Assembly: GCA_026826555.1 (NCBI GenBank)
Contig: JAKSZT010037198.1
Span: 6,681,775 to 6,745,774, forward strand
Origin: Tolypeutes matacus
Taxonomy: Eukaryota; Chordata; Mammalia; Cingulata; Chlamyphoridae
Direction of reading: 5' to 3'
DNA: 64,000 nucleotides
The translations under genes were made by a program, and so were the position numbers. Below, one piece after another: positions 1 to 10,240 of this stretch; within the stretch, counting starts at the first letter, position 1, and every line of letters starts with the position of its first letter. The notes under the pieces are model-generated. The model was not told where the DNA came from. It worked only from the letters and a program-made list of their open reading frames with translations, and ran no database searches.

Positions 1-545
1 TCTTGCTGCTCTCAGAATTCTCTCTTGGTCTTTGGCATTTGACATACTGATTAGTATGTGTCTTGGAGTTGGTCTATTCAGATTTATTCAGATGGGAGTA
101 TGTTATGCTTCTTGGACATGGATATGCATGTCCTTCAGTAGAGGTGGAAAGTTTTCTACCATTATTTCTTCAGATATTCCTTCTGCCCCTTTTCCCTTTT
201 CTTCTCCTTCTGGCAAATCCATGACATATGTTTGCACATCTCTTGCTGTTGTTTAGTTCCCTGAGACCTTGTTCAACTTTTTCCATTCTTTTCTTCATCT
301 GTTCTTTTATATGTTCGCTTTTGGAGGCCATTTCTTCAAGCTCACCAATCCTTTCTTCTGCCTCCTCAAATCTGCTATTATATGATTCCAGTGTATTTTT
401 AATTTAATTTATTGAACCTTTCATTTCTGTAAGATCTGCTCTTTTTCTATGTATGCTTTCAAATTCTTCTTTGTGCTCATCCAATGTGTTTTTTAAAACA
501 ATTTATTGAAGTATATCATTCATACATGAACATACATAACCTGTA
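1..545 (-). pseudogene. L1 ORF1 fragment (coiled-coil part) and L1 3'-end piece
   Basis: On the minus strand, bases up to about 480 translate into a heptad-rich, charged segment containing EEAEERIGELEEM, which resembles the coiled coil of the L1 ORF1 RNA-binding protein. The frame carries stops. From about 485 to 616 the sequence changes to an L1 3' UTR-like stretch (paralogous to 43430-43560). The element runs out of the window on the left. The N-terminal end of the same ORF1 probably lies at 1473-1691, so later insertions split it. Assignment to L1 is confident; the subfamily is not determined. Confidence 0.65.
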
Positions 546-616
546 AGTGTTCAGTAAACAATGTGAACTTACAAAACAAACATGCATAACATCATACAGG
601 GCTCCCACACATCACC

Positions 617-716
617 NNNNNNNNNNNNNNNNNNNNNNNNNNNNNNNNNNNNNNNNNNNNNNNNNNNNNNNNNNNNNNNNNNNNNNNNNNNNNNNNNNNN
701 NNNNNNNNNNNNNNNN
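617..716. other. Assembly gap (100 N)
   Basis: Exactly 100 undetermined bases, the conventional size for a gap of unknown length. It sits between an L1 3' piece and a poly(T)-leading SINE, so the missing sequence is probably repeat or homopolymer. Reading frames crossing it are artefacts. Confidence 0.95.
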
Positions 717-725
717 CCCCTATAC

Positions 726-731
<6 letters not shown>

Positions 732-760
<29 letters not shown>

Positions 761-838
761 AGGAGGTCCCGGGGATCGAACCTGGGTCCCTCCATATGGG
801 AGATGGACGCCCAACCAGTTGAGCTACATCCGACCCCT
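732..838 (-). mobile_element. DAS-type tRNA-derived SINE, monomer
   Basis: Minus-strand copy. It reads on + as poly(T), then the reverse complement of a tRNA-like head with B box (reverse GGGGATCGAACC) and A-box region (reverse GTTGAGCTACATCC). The flanking TSD CCTATACACTTTT occurs at 719-731 and 839-851. It is the short DAS class with a bare A tail and no G/C-rich middle. Confidence 0.85.
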
Positions 839-851
839 CCTATACACTTTT

Positions 852-1290
852 TAAAAGGGATTTATTTATTTACTTTTCTCAATTTTTACCCCCTCTCCCC
901 CGTTTTTGCTGTTTCTGTGTCCATTCCCTGGGTAACTCTGTGCCCATTTTCTGCCCTCTCTTCTCATCCTTCTTCTCCTGCCTTCACCAGGATTCGATCC
1001 TCAGAACCTCCGTTGTGGGAGAGAGGCGTCCTTCTGCCTGCACCACCTTAGTTCCTGGTTTTTCAGTGCATCACATCTTGGCTCTCTCTTGTGTCACTCT
1101 CCTGTTATGTCATAATCTTGCTGTGTGGCTCGTGGGGCCTGGCAGCACACCCATGCACAGGGCCTGGTGGCCCACACGCCTTCTATATTTTTCTTTTTTT
1201 AAATTTTTACTGGAAAGTCCCTGGGATCAAACCCAGGTCCCTCCATATGGGAGATGGATGCCCAACCATCCGAGCCACATCCGTCCCCCT
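852..1290 (-). mobile_element. Composite DAS SINE (two tRNA-like modules)
   Basis: Minus-strand copy of the long composite family also seen at 19551, 20667 and 27172. On + it starts with a TTTATTTATTTAC tail. It then holds a second tRNA-like module with CACCAGGATTCGATCC (about 985-1050), a linker with TGTCATAATCTTGCTG, and finally the canonical head (GGGATCAAACCC, CCGAGCCACATCCG). The head abuts the repeat described at 1291-1497. Confidence 0.8.
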
Positions 1291-1497
1291 GCTATATCTC
1301 TTAAGGTTGACCAAAGATACCCAAAGTTAGTCTTTTCCCATACAGGATGGTCATATAATGAATCAGGCTTAGTTTATCACCAGCATCCCAAAAACCAGAT
1401 CTAGAGAGAAACCTAGGTCTGGGGACACATGCATGGTTTCTAATATAGCGAATGTTTAGCCTACCCTAATTATCACAAAATTAGGACAGTGAAAATA
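1291..1497. repeat. Unclassified dispersed repeat, copy A
   Basis: This stretch recurs at 39047-39258 with high identity; shared landmarks include GCTATATCTCTTAAGGTTGA, CATACAGGATGGTCATATA and GACACATGCATGGTTTCTAA. In both places it follows the same SINE head end directly, so the two may be one composite unit. I do not recognise the family and see no coding potential. Confidence 0.7.
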
Positions 1498-1691
1498 TTT
1501 GCAACCAATGTCTTCTTAATATCCTTAATCTCTTTAGCCATCTCATTGAATTTAAGGAGATTTGTTTGAACATCTATGATTAGTTGTCTCAACTCCTCTA
1601 TGTCATCTGGAAGCTTATATTTTTCCTTTAACTGGGCCATATCTTCCTGTTTCTTGGTGTGGATTGTAATGTTTTGTTGGTGTCTTGGCAT
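1473..1691 (-). pseudogene. L1 ORF1 N-terminal fragment
   Basis: A 72-codon minus-strand frame beginning MPRHQQN and continuing with charged helical sequence (EDMAQLKEKYKLPDD, FNEMAKEIKDIKK) fits the start of an L1 ORF1 and its coiled coil. A paralogous piece is at about 37425-37570, again followed upstream by the same 5' UTR type. The start fits because 5' UTR sequence lies immediately upstream (beyond 1691). The right end of copy A overlaps the C-terminal codons, so the ORF is interrupted there. Confidence 0.6.
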
Positions 1692-3062
1692 CTGGCTTAC
1701 TAGATGTATTTATTCTGGGTGCAGTTTCTCTCTTTAATTTAGGGCTTTCTTGCCTTTTCTCCTTTGTTTGTTGTGTATTAGGAGCCAAGGATGTAGTTGG
1801 TGCTGTAAGCTGTGGGGCCTCAAGCTGCTGGCATTGCCCAAGGGACCGATGAAGTTTCTCCCAACTTTCTCCTTTGCCAGGGGTAGGGACAGAGCCACAG
1901 CTGTGTGTAATAATCCAAGTCGTACAGGCCTAGACTCTAGTTGCCCAGAGAGACTGATAAAGCTTCACACCCCTTTCTCCCCTGCCTATGGCAGGGATGG
2001 ATGCAGGTGTAGGCAGCAATCTATGCTGTGCGGGTCCAAAATGACCGCACTTGCCCCGGGAGACTTCTGACTATTCAGTCTGTGCCAGCCGAATGCACCT
2101 GCAGTTACCTAGAGAGGCTGGTGCGGGGCCTGCCAGCCTCCTTCCTGCTAGGCTGGGGTTGAAGGCTAGGGCTGCAGTCCAGTCTGGGTAAAAGAAGCCT
2201 GTCCCTACCGTCACTGTGATTTTCAGTCAGCCTGGCTTCCCCTCATGTCGGGGGCGGAGTCAAAACGGCAGCTACCGGCCTCTTTCTGACTTGGACAGGT
2301 TCAAACTTTAGCTGTTCTTAGGCTTATACTTTAGCCAGCTGAATTTACTAATCAGTAGCTGAGGTCGGTGGTCAACCGTCTCTCCCTCTTCTGTTTTTGG
2401 AAAATGGAGCTTCCAATTCCAGCTATAGAATAGCTCCTGAGGTGGCTTGCACCACACAGTAGGATGATCACCGGCCTCTGGTGTGGCCTATTTTCCAGAG
2501 AAGCTGGCGCTGGTCCCAGCAGTTTCCTCCCTGCTGGAGTTGGGGCTGGGGCTTAGGCTAGAACTGCAATCTGATCTGAATGGAAAGAAGCTGGTCCGTA
2601 CCAGCACAGTGATTTTCAGTCTGTCCCGCTTCCCCTCATGCCAGGGGCGGAGTTAAAATCTTGGCTACTGGCCTCTTTCTGACTTGGACAGCTTCAAACT
2701 TTAGTTGTTCTTAGGATTATACTTCAGCCCACTGATACTACTAATCAGTAGTTGAAGTTGGTGCCCAACTGTCTCTTCTCCCCCATTTTTGGGAAGTGGA
2801 GCTTCCACTTCCAGCTGCAGAATAGCTCCCGAGGGGACTTGCGCCTCCAGTGGAGGATGGGCACCGGTCTCAGTGGCATGGAGGGCTCTGCTTACGAATC
2901 TTCTCTGCAGATGGGCAGTCTCCTCCTTCTATTCTTTCAAGGATGTTGCAGGATGCTCTTCTGGAGCCCCAAACAAGTGCTTTAGATAGCTCTGGGTGAT
3001 TACTAACTGCCCTGTAGCACGAGCTGACTCTAGGAGCTCCTTACTCTGCTGCCATCTTGCTG
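1692..3062 (-). mobile_element. L1 5' UTR with two tandem monomers
   Basis: G/C-rich sequence on the 5' side of L1 ORF1. Two related units repeat head to tail with a period near 393 bp: TCTTTCTGACTTGGACAG occurs at 2281 and 2674, and neighbouring blocks (AGCTTCCA, CTAATCAGTAG, GGGGCGGAG) recur in register. The unit ends at about 3062 with GCTGCCATCTTGCTGG, the reverse of the 'AAGATGGC' start typical of L1 5' ends. Plus-strand frames here are shadows. Confidence 0.65.
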
Positions 3063-3384
3063 GTTGTAACTCTTTTAATTAAGTAATAAATGAATACCTT
3101 CTCCATGTGAAAAATTAAAACATTAAAAATTAGGTTATATGTATGAGGCAGACTAGTTTAGGGAATGAGAAGACGAATTTGGCACCTGGCAGAAAATCAC
3201 AGCCATGAAACACGTGGCCATGGCACCTGCCTGGACATTCCCACCCTGAAGGAAAGACCCCCACCAAAAGGTGAATGGAAGAACTGAAGCAGGCTAGTAA
3301 AATAGGGAATGAATAGATGGATCTGGAACCTAGCAAGAAGTCCGCATGGATTTCAATACCCCAGGATGGCTGCTGGAAGACCCT

Positions 3385-3911
3385 TGTGAGAATCCCATTC
3401 AGAACAAGATTCTGTCATACAGAATGAGATTTCCTCTGGAAGGAGGAGAAGCCCCGGATATTCTCCAGGGGCCTTATAATTGGGACCTTCTGGGGGATTG
3501 ATGGGTGGGGTAATCAATCAAAACAGCAAACAGCTGGGACTCCTCCCATACCATTAGCAAAGGGATGGAATAATTAATGGTTTAAAAAGCAAAGGCTGAA
3601 CACTCTCTCTCTTGCCTTCTGCACCCTATTCTCACTGTATCGTGTCGTTTGTGCCCCCCCCCCCCGGCCACCGCATGGATCAACACGCAAGTAAAATCTG
3701 GGCATTTGTAATATATTTGGAAATTGTAGTCTAGAAACCACCCCTCTTTATCACTCTTCAGCCCCTCCCTCTCTCTGGGATCCATGATCTGTTATTTTCT
3801 CCCATTTCTCCTCCCTCCCTACCTTAATAAATTACAGGGCTAACTAACCCATCGTGCTCTTGAAATTCATTTCTGCAGCATAATCAAGAACCTAGACAAA
3901 ATCTGGTAACA
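3385..3911 (+). mobile_element. Retroviral-type LTR, copy 1
   Basis: It begins TGTGAGAATCC and ends CTGGTAACA, so it is bounded by TG...CA. Inside are a TATA-like GGTTTAAAAAGC (about 3580), a pyrimidine-rich C/T tract, an AATAAA poly(A) signal in CCTTAATAAATTAC (about 3823) and a C-tract at 3655-3664. This order matches an endogenous retrovirus LTR, probably ERV1-like. No gag, pol or env reading frame is present. Sequence at 3130-3384 may be a remnant of the same provirus but I cannot prove it. Confidence 0.6.
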
Positions 3912-3917
3912 GAATCT

Positions 3918-4199
3918 CGTGAGAATCCTCCATTTGGAATGAGATTTTGTCCTGGATCAAGGAAAAGCCCAGGATATGCTGAAGGGGCCTTGTCATTCCC
4001 CCCCTCCTCCCCGGGAGGAGATCTCTCTGTCTCTGCCTGGACCAGCCAGCAAGCACACCTGGGGACTTGTAATCTGTTACTTTCTCCCGTTTCTCTTGTC
4101 TTCTCTCACATCCTTAATAAACTACTAGCCCAATTAAACTGGCATGTTCTTAAATTCTTCTATGTAACAAAGCCAAGAACCTAGAGGAATCCAGTTACA
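3918..4199 (+). mobile_element. Retroviral-type LTR, copy 2 (internally deleted)
   Basis: It starts with CGTGAGAATCC about six bases after copy 1 ends and repeats copy 1 landmarks in order: AATGAGATTTTGTCC, AAGCCCAGGATAT, AGGGGCCTTGTCATT, CTGTTACTTTCTCCCGTTTCTC, CCTTAATAAACTAC and a CCAGTTACA end. The middle of the LTR, including the TATA region, is missing. The direct LTR-LTR arrangement without internal provirus is unusual. Confidence 0.55.
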
Positions 4200-5300
4200 T
4201 GTAGTCTCTTTTGACCAGCACCCTCAGTCACAAACCCTTTTTCCTATTCCTCAGAGACAGCCACTCTTATCAGGTACAAACCTGATATGCTTTCAGACTT
4301 GTTTTCTTGTGCTCTTTCCATTAAGTCTTTGCCTCTTGAGGGTGGTTTCTATCATTGATTCTCTCACACGTTTCTGTAATGCAGGAGCACAAAGGAGGAA
4401 GACTCAACAGACCAGACACAATCCTAGCTCACTGTCAAAAGGGGAGAGGTAAGATTTACCTACACATAAATGGTCAAGATAATAAATTCTATCTGTTAAA
4501 GGCACAGCCAGAGCATTCTTGCTCAATTTAGATCAATGAGAAAGGCTTTCCTTGAGCTGGGTAGGGCTGTTAAGGTTTCAATAGTTTTACATCAAACAAC
4601 TTAACCTACATCAAGGATATTTGTCACTGGAAAGTTAGTAATTAGCATAGTATTTAGCAGAGCACTCAGTATATGCTAATTTCCTTCCCCCTGTTGGGTG
4701 CAAAAGGGCATATATAGCTTGTGAACAAAATTACTAACATGTAGGGTTTACTAGGTGCCAGATATGTACTATACAAATCCCAATTTTCACAAAGTAAAGT
4801 GACAAAGTTCCCATTGAGGTATGGCCTGCTCTATTCCAACCTCAACACATCTAACAAGCCTGGGATACTGCCTTTTGAAGATTAAGCCAATATATGAGAA
4901 AAATTCTTAAAACTATCAAAACACTTTACTACAATTATAAACCATTATCTTCTTCTTTATGCTTAATTCCTGGAGGAACAACCAGGCCAGATCTTAGAGG
5001 AAGATCATTGCTCCCAGACAGAAAACCAAATGGTTCGGGTCTCTTCAGACAAGGAATAACTTAACTGAACTATGTCTTTCCTTATTCTTAAACGGGGACA
5101 ATCCCTGCCTCAAGGAGTTGATTACACGATTTAATAACAGGATCGTATAAACGGCTGGCATTGAGTAGACGTTCCATAAATGTTAGCCTTTTCAAGCAGA
5201 AGGGTCTCGGGAGGGCAGAACTAATCCGACTCCACTTTATCACGACTGAACTCATCAGACACGTCCCCGGACACATGTCGGGTGGAAAGCTCTCGGTGCC
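4200..5300. other. Upstream flank, mostly unique; MIR-like traces
   Basis: No gene seen. 4640-4830 contains MIR-like wording (AGCAGAGCACTCAGTATATGCTAA; TAGGTGCCAGATATGTACTAT). 5060-5190 resembles the 3' part of a + strand MIR (AAACGGGGACAATCCCTGCCTCAAGGA ... CCATAAATGTTAGCC). In human the next gene upstream of UBAP2 is DCAF12 at some distance; no exon of it is recognisable here. Confidence 0.5.
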
Positions 5301-5393
5301 TCCGGTTACATTGCAAGCCGTTGGCTTTTTCCCGCGCAGGGGGCGGAGCGGAGCGCGTGTCCGGGAATCTGGTAGTGGCGCCCGCCTGTCAGG

Positions 5394-5410
5394 ACTACAT
5401 TTCCCAGCAG
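5394..5410 (+). promoter_or_regulatory. ZNF143/THAP11-type site 1
   Basis: ACTACATTTCCCAGCAG matches the long ACTACAATTCCCAGCATGC-type element bound by ZNF143 (STAF) and THAP11 at many CpG-island promoters. The final GC is degenerate here. It is oriented toward UBAP2. Confidence 0.6.
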
Positions 5411-5573
5411 GAACCATCCACAGTCACCTGGCAAATGGCGCCCTCTGGTATCTAGTTCCAGAAGCTAGTCCTGTCCGCTTTCCTCCTCGGCCTTTACTCG
5501 GCACTAAGGCCCTGGCGGTGAGTCCTTTAACCCTCGAGGGAAATGGTGTGGTAGTATGTGCCTTTGCTGTGCT

Positions 5574-5592
5574 GCATGCTGGGAATCGTAGT
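5574..5592 (-). promoter_or_regulatory. ZNF143/THAP11-type site 2 (near-perfect)
   Basis: The reverse complement reads ACTACGATTCCCAGCATGC, an almost exact ZNF143/THAP11 composite motif. It is inverted relative to site 1, about 180 bp downstream of it. Confidence 0.75.
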
Positions 5593-5636
5593 CCCGACAC
5601 TTGGGAGGCCAGGTTTGACTTGAATGGTTGGCACGC

Positions 5637-5646
5637 ATCACGTGAT
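5637..5646. promoter_or_regulatory. E-box palindrome ATCACGTGAT
   Basis: A 10-bp perfect palindrome around CACGTG, suited to bHLH-zip dimers such as USF or MITF/TFE. It lies about 340 bp upstream of the inferred exon 1 donor. Confidence 0.5.
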
Positions 5647-5809
5647 AGATGGCAGCGCCTGCGGGAGAGCGATTTCTGGGGCCTTGTGAGGTCATCACAG
5701 CGCGACAATGAGCTACAGTTGTCGGCATGCTGAATGCGGTGGGTAATACTCCTCTGATAACTGTTCCGAGTACAATAAATCCTATAAAACCTCCCACATT
5801 TACTCCTTC

Positions 5810-5987
5810 ACCTTGCCTCCCCCTACCTCCGCGATGTTAGCTTGGCCCAGTTGAGGGCGGTGGTGACTAGAGGAAGCTGCGCGCGAGCGACGCGTGGTGG
5901 CCCCTCCTTCGCCAGTGACGCGAGGGTCACGTGACGGGCCGGGCCACCTCTGCCGCCGCCGCCGCTTTGTAAGAGACACATTGGCAG
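5810..5987 (+). other. UBAP2: UBAP2 exon 1, non-coding (start approximate)
   Basis: The CpG island ends its GCC-repeat segment with TTGGCAG followed by GTAACG at 5988, a good splice donor. No ATG upstream opens into exon 2, and the first in-frame UBAP2 start is in exon 2, so this exon is 5' UTR. The 3' border is inferred from the donor; the 5' border is a guess within the island. A cap-analysis or cDNA alignment would settle both. Confidence 0.5.
5926..5935. promoter_or_regulatory. CLEAR-type palindrome GTCACGTGAC
   Basis: An exact 10-bp match to the CLEAR element recognised by TFEB/TFE3 and also compatible with USF. It lies about 50 bp upstream of the inferred exon 1 donor, a core-promoter position. 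Confidence 0.6.
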
Positions 5988-6087
5988 GTAACGAGCGGCG
6001 GCGGCGGCGGGTGCTGAGAACATCGAGAGCAGCAGCGGTAATTACCATCCTCTCCCTTTTCTTTCCGGCTCCAGGGACCTGAGCACT

Positions 6088-9000
6088 CCAGCGTGTGTTT
6101 TCTAGCCCTTTTTTCTCTTAACCCTCTTTAGACTGCCCCAGCACTCACCCACGAGGACCGGGCCAAGCTTCCCTCGCCGGTTTCACACCTCCTCAGTATG
6201 CCCAGGCCCGGACACCCCCCTTTTCTCCTCTTGGGTTGTCCTGGTGCGCCTTCCTGCCTGCCTTCATCCTGGTCCGCCCGGCCCCACCCAGCCCCGGGGG
6301 GGGGGTCCTTCCCCTCCCCCCCCTCCGGGTTTCTGCCCTGGAGGGTGTGGTTTTTCACTCCCACTTCTATATCTCACTGTCCTCTTGATTGCTCGCGCCA
6401 CCCTGTCGTTTCCATTCTGACCACCTCTCCGCTTTTACGCACATCCCTAGTCCTGGGACTGCCCCCCTCACAGCCCAACTTTTGGGCTTTCTACTCTTTC
6501 CCGACTTACCCGGAGCCACAGTTTAATTCTTCTTTTCATTCTGGATGACTTTGGTCTCAGACTCTTGGGACGCAGTTTTTCTCCTCAGTCCCGGTTCCTT
6601 GAAGTCTGGTTGTGTCACAGTTTCTTTTCTTTAGTGTAGGTTTGAGAGCGCTTTGTAAACTGTAAAACGCTATTATAATACATATTCAAAACGTTATCTT
6701 TTCATTGGTGCATTACAACTCACTTTTCTTTGCCTCTGAATTACCTTCCTACTATACTTTTCCTATTCACTCCCCTCCCCCCGGCATTTAGTCTAGTTAG
6801 TTACCCAGGCATCTCAAGTTCTACTACTCTAGTCTCTTATCCTTGTTTTCTCAAGAAGTCAATCCTGCCATCATTTCCTGTTTGACCTAATCCTGTAGTT
6901 TATTACCACTTCCCTTGGATATTGTTTCTCCCTTAGACCTAAGCTATACTATCTGCCAGTATATAGGCTTTTTCCAACACCTGTGTATTCTAACAGTTGA
7001 GAGCTTTTTAAAGTCTATAAGTTATCCAAATATAACCTTTTATTTGAAAGGCATTTAGTTTACTTCCTGAGTGAACCTAATTCTTTGATATTTTCTCTTC
7101 CATTATGATAGCACTGTTTTCACCAAGGGTTATGTTAAGAGTTAGTGTGTTCCTCACTTTTCACCATGACTGTACATCCTTAGTGTCTGCTTGATAAATG
7201 TAGAAGGAAGGTCATGCCTGAAGGGCTCTTGTATCCTAGGCATGGGGTGGGTAGATTGAGTGGTTCCTATCTATCTCAGGGAAGGGAGTGAATTCCATTT
7301 TCTGAAGATGATGTGGTCATACTAGTGTACCAACATTACTTACCTCCCATTACTGTGTAGGCCTGTTTTATCATAAGGCAAAGGTGACTAGTTTCCCACA
7401 CTGCTTTTCTGATTGCTTCCAGTGTAGTGTACTCCTGATTTCTTTCTTATGTTTAGTTCACACATGGGGTGATTCCCCCTGCACCCCACCCACTTGTTTC
7501 CCACAACTGTTTTCCCTGTAATGCTTTCCTGTTGCCTCTGAGCCTCGGTAATATTAAATGATTTGGAGAAGGGAGGTTTTTTGTTGTGATTGCCATATGG
7601 CTGGAAGTGGTGGCATGGAAAAGAATTCCAGGGAAGAGAATGGGGTCATGGGAAAAGGCTGTGATAATTGCCCCTCCTGCCTGTTTCCTGCTGCTCTGGT
7701 TTCCTCTAGCCTCTGTCTTTAAATGTGGGTTGGACAGCAGTAGTCACATGGAGTGTCTTTTAGAACAGGGCTGGAACAATATTAACACCTTTGCTTCCCT
7801 TTCCTGGTAACTGGTGCAGCCTGTGTGGTACTCACCAGGAATGTCTCTCTTGACACTATCCTGAGTTGCTTTTGTTGTTTGGGGAGAAATGGTGGAAGAA
7901 CAGGGAGAATTTTGGGTTTATTGCCTATATTTCAAGTATGTGGTCATGTTTTGGTGGGAACTTGGTCAAGATCTCCCCCACTCTTAAGTATGAACTATAG
8001 GTAAAAAGTATAAACCTGTTTTGAAGGTTTGAACGTATCTGAAGTGAAGCCTTTAAATTTAAGACAAGGAAATGCTGTACTTTTAAAAGTTGTTAGGAAT
8101 GTGTTGCTTGTTTTTCATTTGAAACTCTAAGAGTTAATAGAACATGTTTGTGTCTAAAACTTTTTCTTTTTCGTTGTGAGAATATTTTCAAATTGTTCAT
8201 AGAGGAGAGAATTTCATTGGCGTTAAGACCTTTTGCTGGAGGAACTTTATTTCTTGCTGTTAGTAGTATATTGTTATTTTTAGATGGTTTTTAAGTAAGA
8301 TGTCATATAAGAACTTTCTCATTTAAAGTTATGCTGAATATACACCATCTAATAATACTTAGCAGCACTTTACTATTTACAGGTTTTTTTTTTTAAACAT
8401 ATAGTCTCAATCTTCTCATCAAATCAGCCCTAGGTTTATAGGTATTATATTTGTGAAGACTTTTAGAGGCTCAGAGCTGCTGCTTGTTAATAGTGTCTTT
8501 TTCTCCCCCACTTTTCCTGTTTTTCTTGTTCTCTCTTTCTTTTATTCTCCCCTCTTCTGTCCCTCCAACTTCTGTACAAAAACACATTAAACACTCATTC
8601 TCAGCTGAGGAGGTCGTGGGGGCCCCAGTTTCTTTGGAGACCAGTCTTTTGACCCTACTTGCCACCATAACATGCTGCTTCCCAAGCAAGCAAATTAAAA
8701 CCTACAATAACTATGCAACCTCATAGGCTTCAGCAAAGTATACAGTGCTTGCATGTATTATGTATATCTTCCTGGCTGGATTCTGTGTTCTTTTTGAAGG
8801 GTGGGGTTTTTCATTTGATGAAAGTGTTTGGCACTACCAAATCATTGAGAATAAGTGGGCTTTGAAAAAAATACAGATTTAACTGAAATAGGTCTAGGAG
8901 AAAGGACTGGCTTTAAGATTTATTGGGAAACCTAACTTTGAATCATTTTCCTGACCAAACCAGATTTTTCCTAAATTAATTTATAAATATCCATTTTAGG

Positions 9001-9290
9001 GTAGGTTTTTGGGTCTGGCACTATTGTACCTAGGAAAGCAGAGATGTAGTATGAGAATATATTAGAAAATAAGTGTATAACGGCATTACTTTAATTTTTA
9101 AAAATTTCTCTGTTATTTAGTTACAAAAGTATGAGATACATGCATTTTGAAATATTTGAAAAAACCAAAAAGAAAATAAAAGTCTTATCATGGTTTAACA
9201 CTTATCATGTCTTAACAGGCACTTTAGTATAACTCCTTAGGCTGTTTACATAAAGTATATATGCTAAAAAATGGAATTCTATTGTGCATA
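6088..9290. other. Unique intron 1 sequence
   Basis: G/C-rich until about 6560, including G and C runs at 6295-6320, then A/T-rich and single-copy within the window. No reading frame, RNA gene or recognisable repeat of note. Confidence 0.5.
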
Positions 9291-9299
9291 TTTACTGAT

Positions 9300-9750
9300 T
9301 TTTATTGAGAAATATAGCATACATACACAAGAAGATAAAATATGAGCTTTGAAAACATATGTAGAGTTCTGAGAAGCAAGAATAAGTGAGCAAGAAATAG
9401 ATGGGAAGTTACTGTACAGGGTTTCTGTTTGGTAATAGATGGTGATGGTAGGTAGCACAACATTGTGTACCTAATTAACAGGACTCAAATATATCTGAAT
9501 GTGATAAAAGGGGAAATGTTAGGTTGTATATATGGTAACAGAATTAAAAACAACAAAACCATGGAATTGTACTATATGAACAATGAACCCTAAATTAAGC
9601 CATGGACTACAGTTAATAGTACAATTGGAAAAATGTGCTTGCATTAATTGAAACAAATGTTTCTCACCAATAATAGGGTAGTATTTGGGAATTTTATGTA
9701 TGATTGTTCTGTAAACCCACAACTTCTCTAATAAAAGAAGAAAAAAAAAA
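9300..9750 (+). mobile_element. Old L1 3' end
   Basis: Shares ordered blocks with 38370-38780 and 49610-49830: a stretch with AACCATGGAATTGTAC, then TTAATAGTACAATT, AAAATGTGCTT and AATAATAGGGTAGTAT, then TAAACCCAC before an A-rich end. These are 3' UTR remnants of an older L1 family in + orientation. Confidence 0.6.
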
Positions 9751-9990
9751 GAAAGAAATAGAACATAATTGCTACCTAGAAGGGCGCTGTTTGCCTTCCC
9801 CCAAGTCATTCCTTTCCCTCTTCTCCAAAGGTAACAATTACCCTAAGTTTTGGGTTTATTACTTTTTTTAGAGTAATTTTTATCCCATGTATATTATATG
9901 TTCATAAACAATATATGGTTGACTATTACCCATTTTTGATCTTGATCTAAATGGAATTGTATGATTTTGAGACTTGCTGCTTTCATTCTT

Positions 9991-10227
9991 TTTTTTTCCC
10001 TCATTTCATCTTTTTTTTTTTAACTTTATTTTGTACCTTTAATAATTGAAAATATAAACAATTAAAAACTAAAAAGTAAACAGATGAATAAATATGTACA
10101 TTTCTCAATTAAATGTAATGGATACATATAAATTCTTTTTTTTTTTTTTTAATCAAACAATATATTACACAATATATTTGGTTCATAGTAACGCATTCAT
10201 ACAGTATTTGTCCTTTTGTGTCTGGCT
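9991..10227 (-). mobile_element. Severely 5'-truncated young L1
   Basis: It reads on + as poly(T), AACTTTATTTTGTACC, then the conserved L1 3' UTR (ACAATATATTTGGTTCATAG) and stops in TTTTGTGTCTGGC. TSD TGCTTTCATTCTT occurs at 9978-9990 and 10228-10240. The host is an older L1 fragment continuing to about 10740. Confidence 0.85.
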
Positions 10228-10240
10228 TGCTTTCATTCTT

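Larger units (their letters stand above)
5300..6330 (+). promoter_or_regulatory. UBAP2: CpG-island promoter of UBAP2
   Basis: CpG and G+C density rises sharply from about 5300 and falls after 6330, unlike the A/T-rich flanks. It contains ZNF143/THAP11-type motifs (5394-5410, 5574-5592), two CACGTG E-boxes (5637-5646, 5926-5935), GC boxes (GGGGGCGGAGC at 5339) and GCC/CGG trinucleotide runs at 5951-5965 and 5995-6009. The only TATA-like word, CCTATAAAACC near 5780, lies inside the island. Initiation is probably dispersed; the exact start cannot be read from sequence alone. Confidence 0.75.

Noticed and set aside
547..822. Frames running through the N gap
   Set aside because: They are undetermined bases, not sequence.
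5161..5733. 190-codon + strand frame across the promoter
   Set aside because: It lies in CpG-rich DNA where stops are rare, overlaps equally long minus frames, contains the ZNF143 motifs, and resembles no protein I know.
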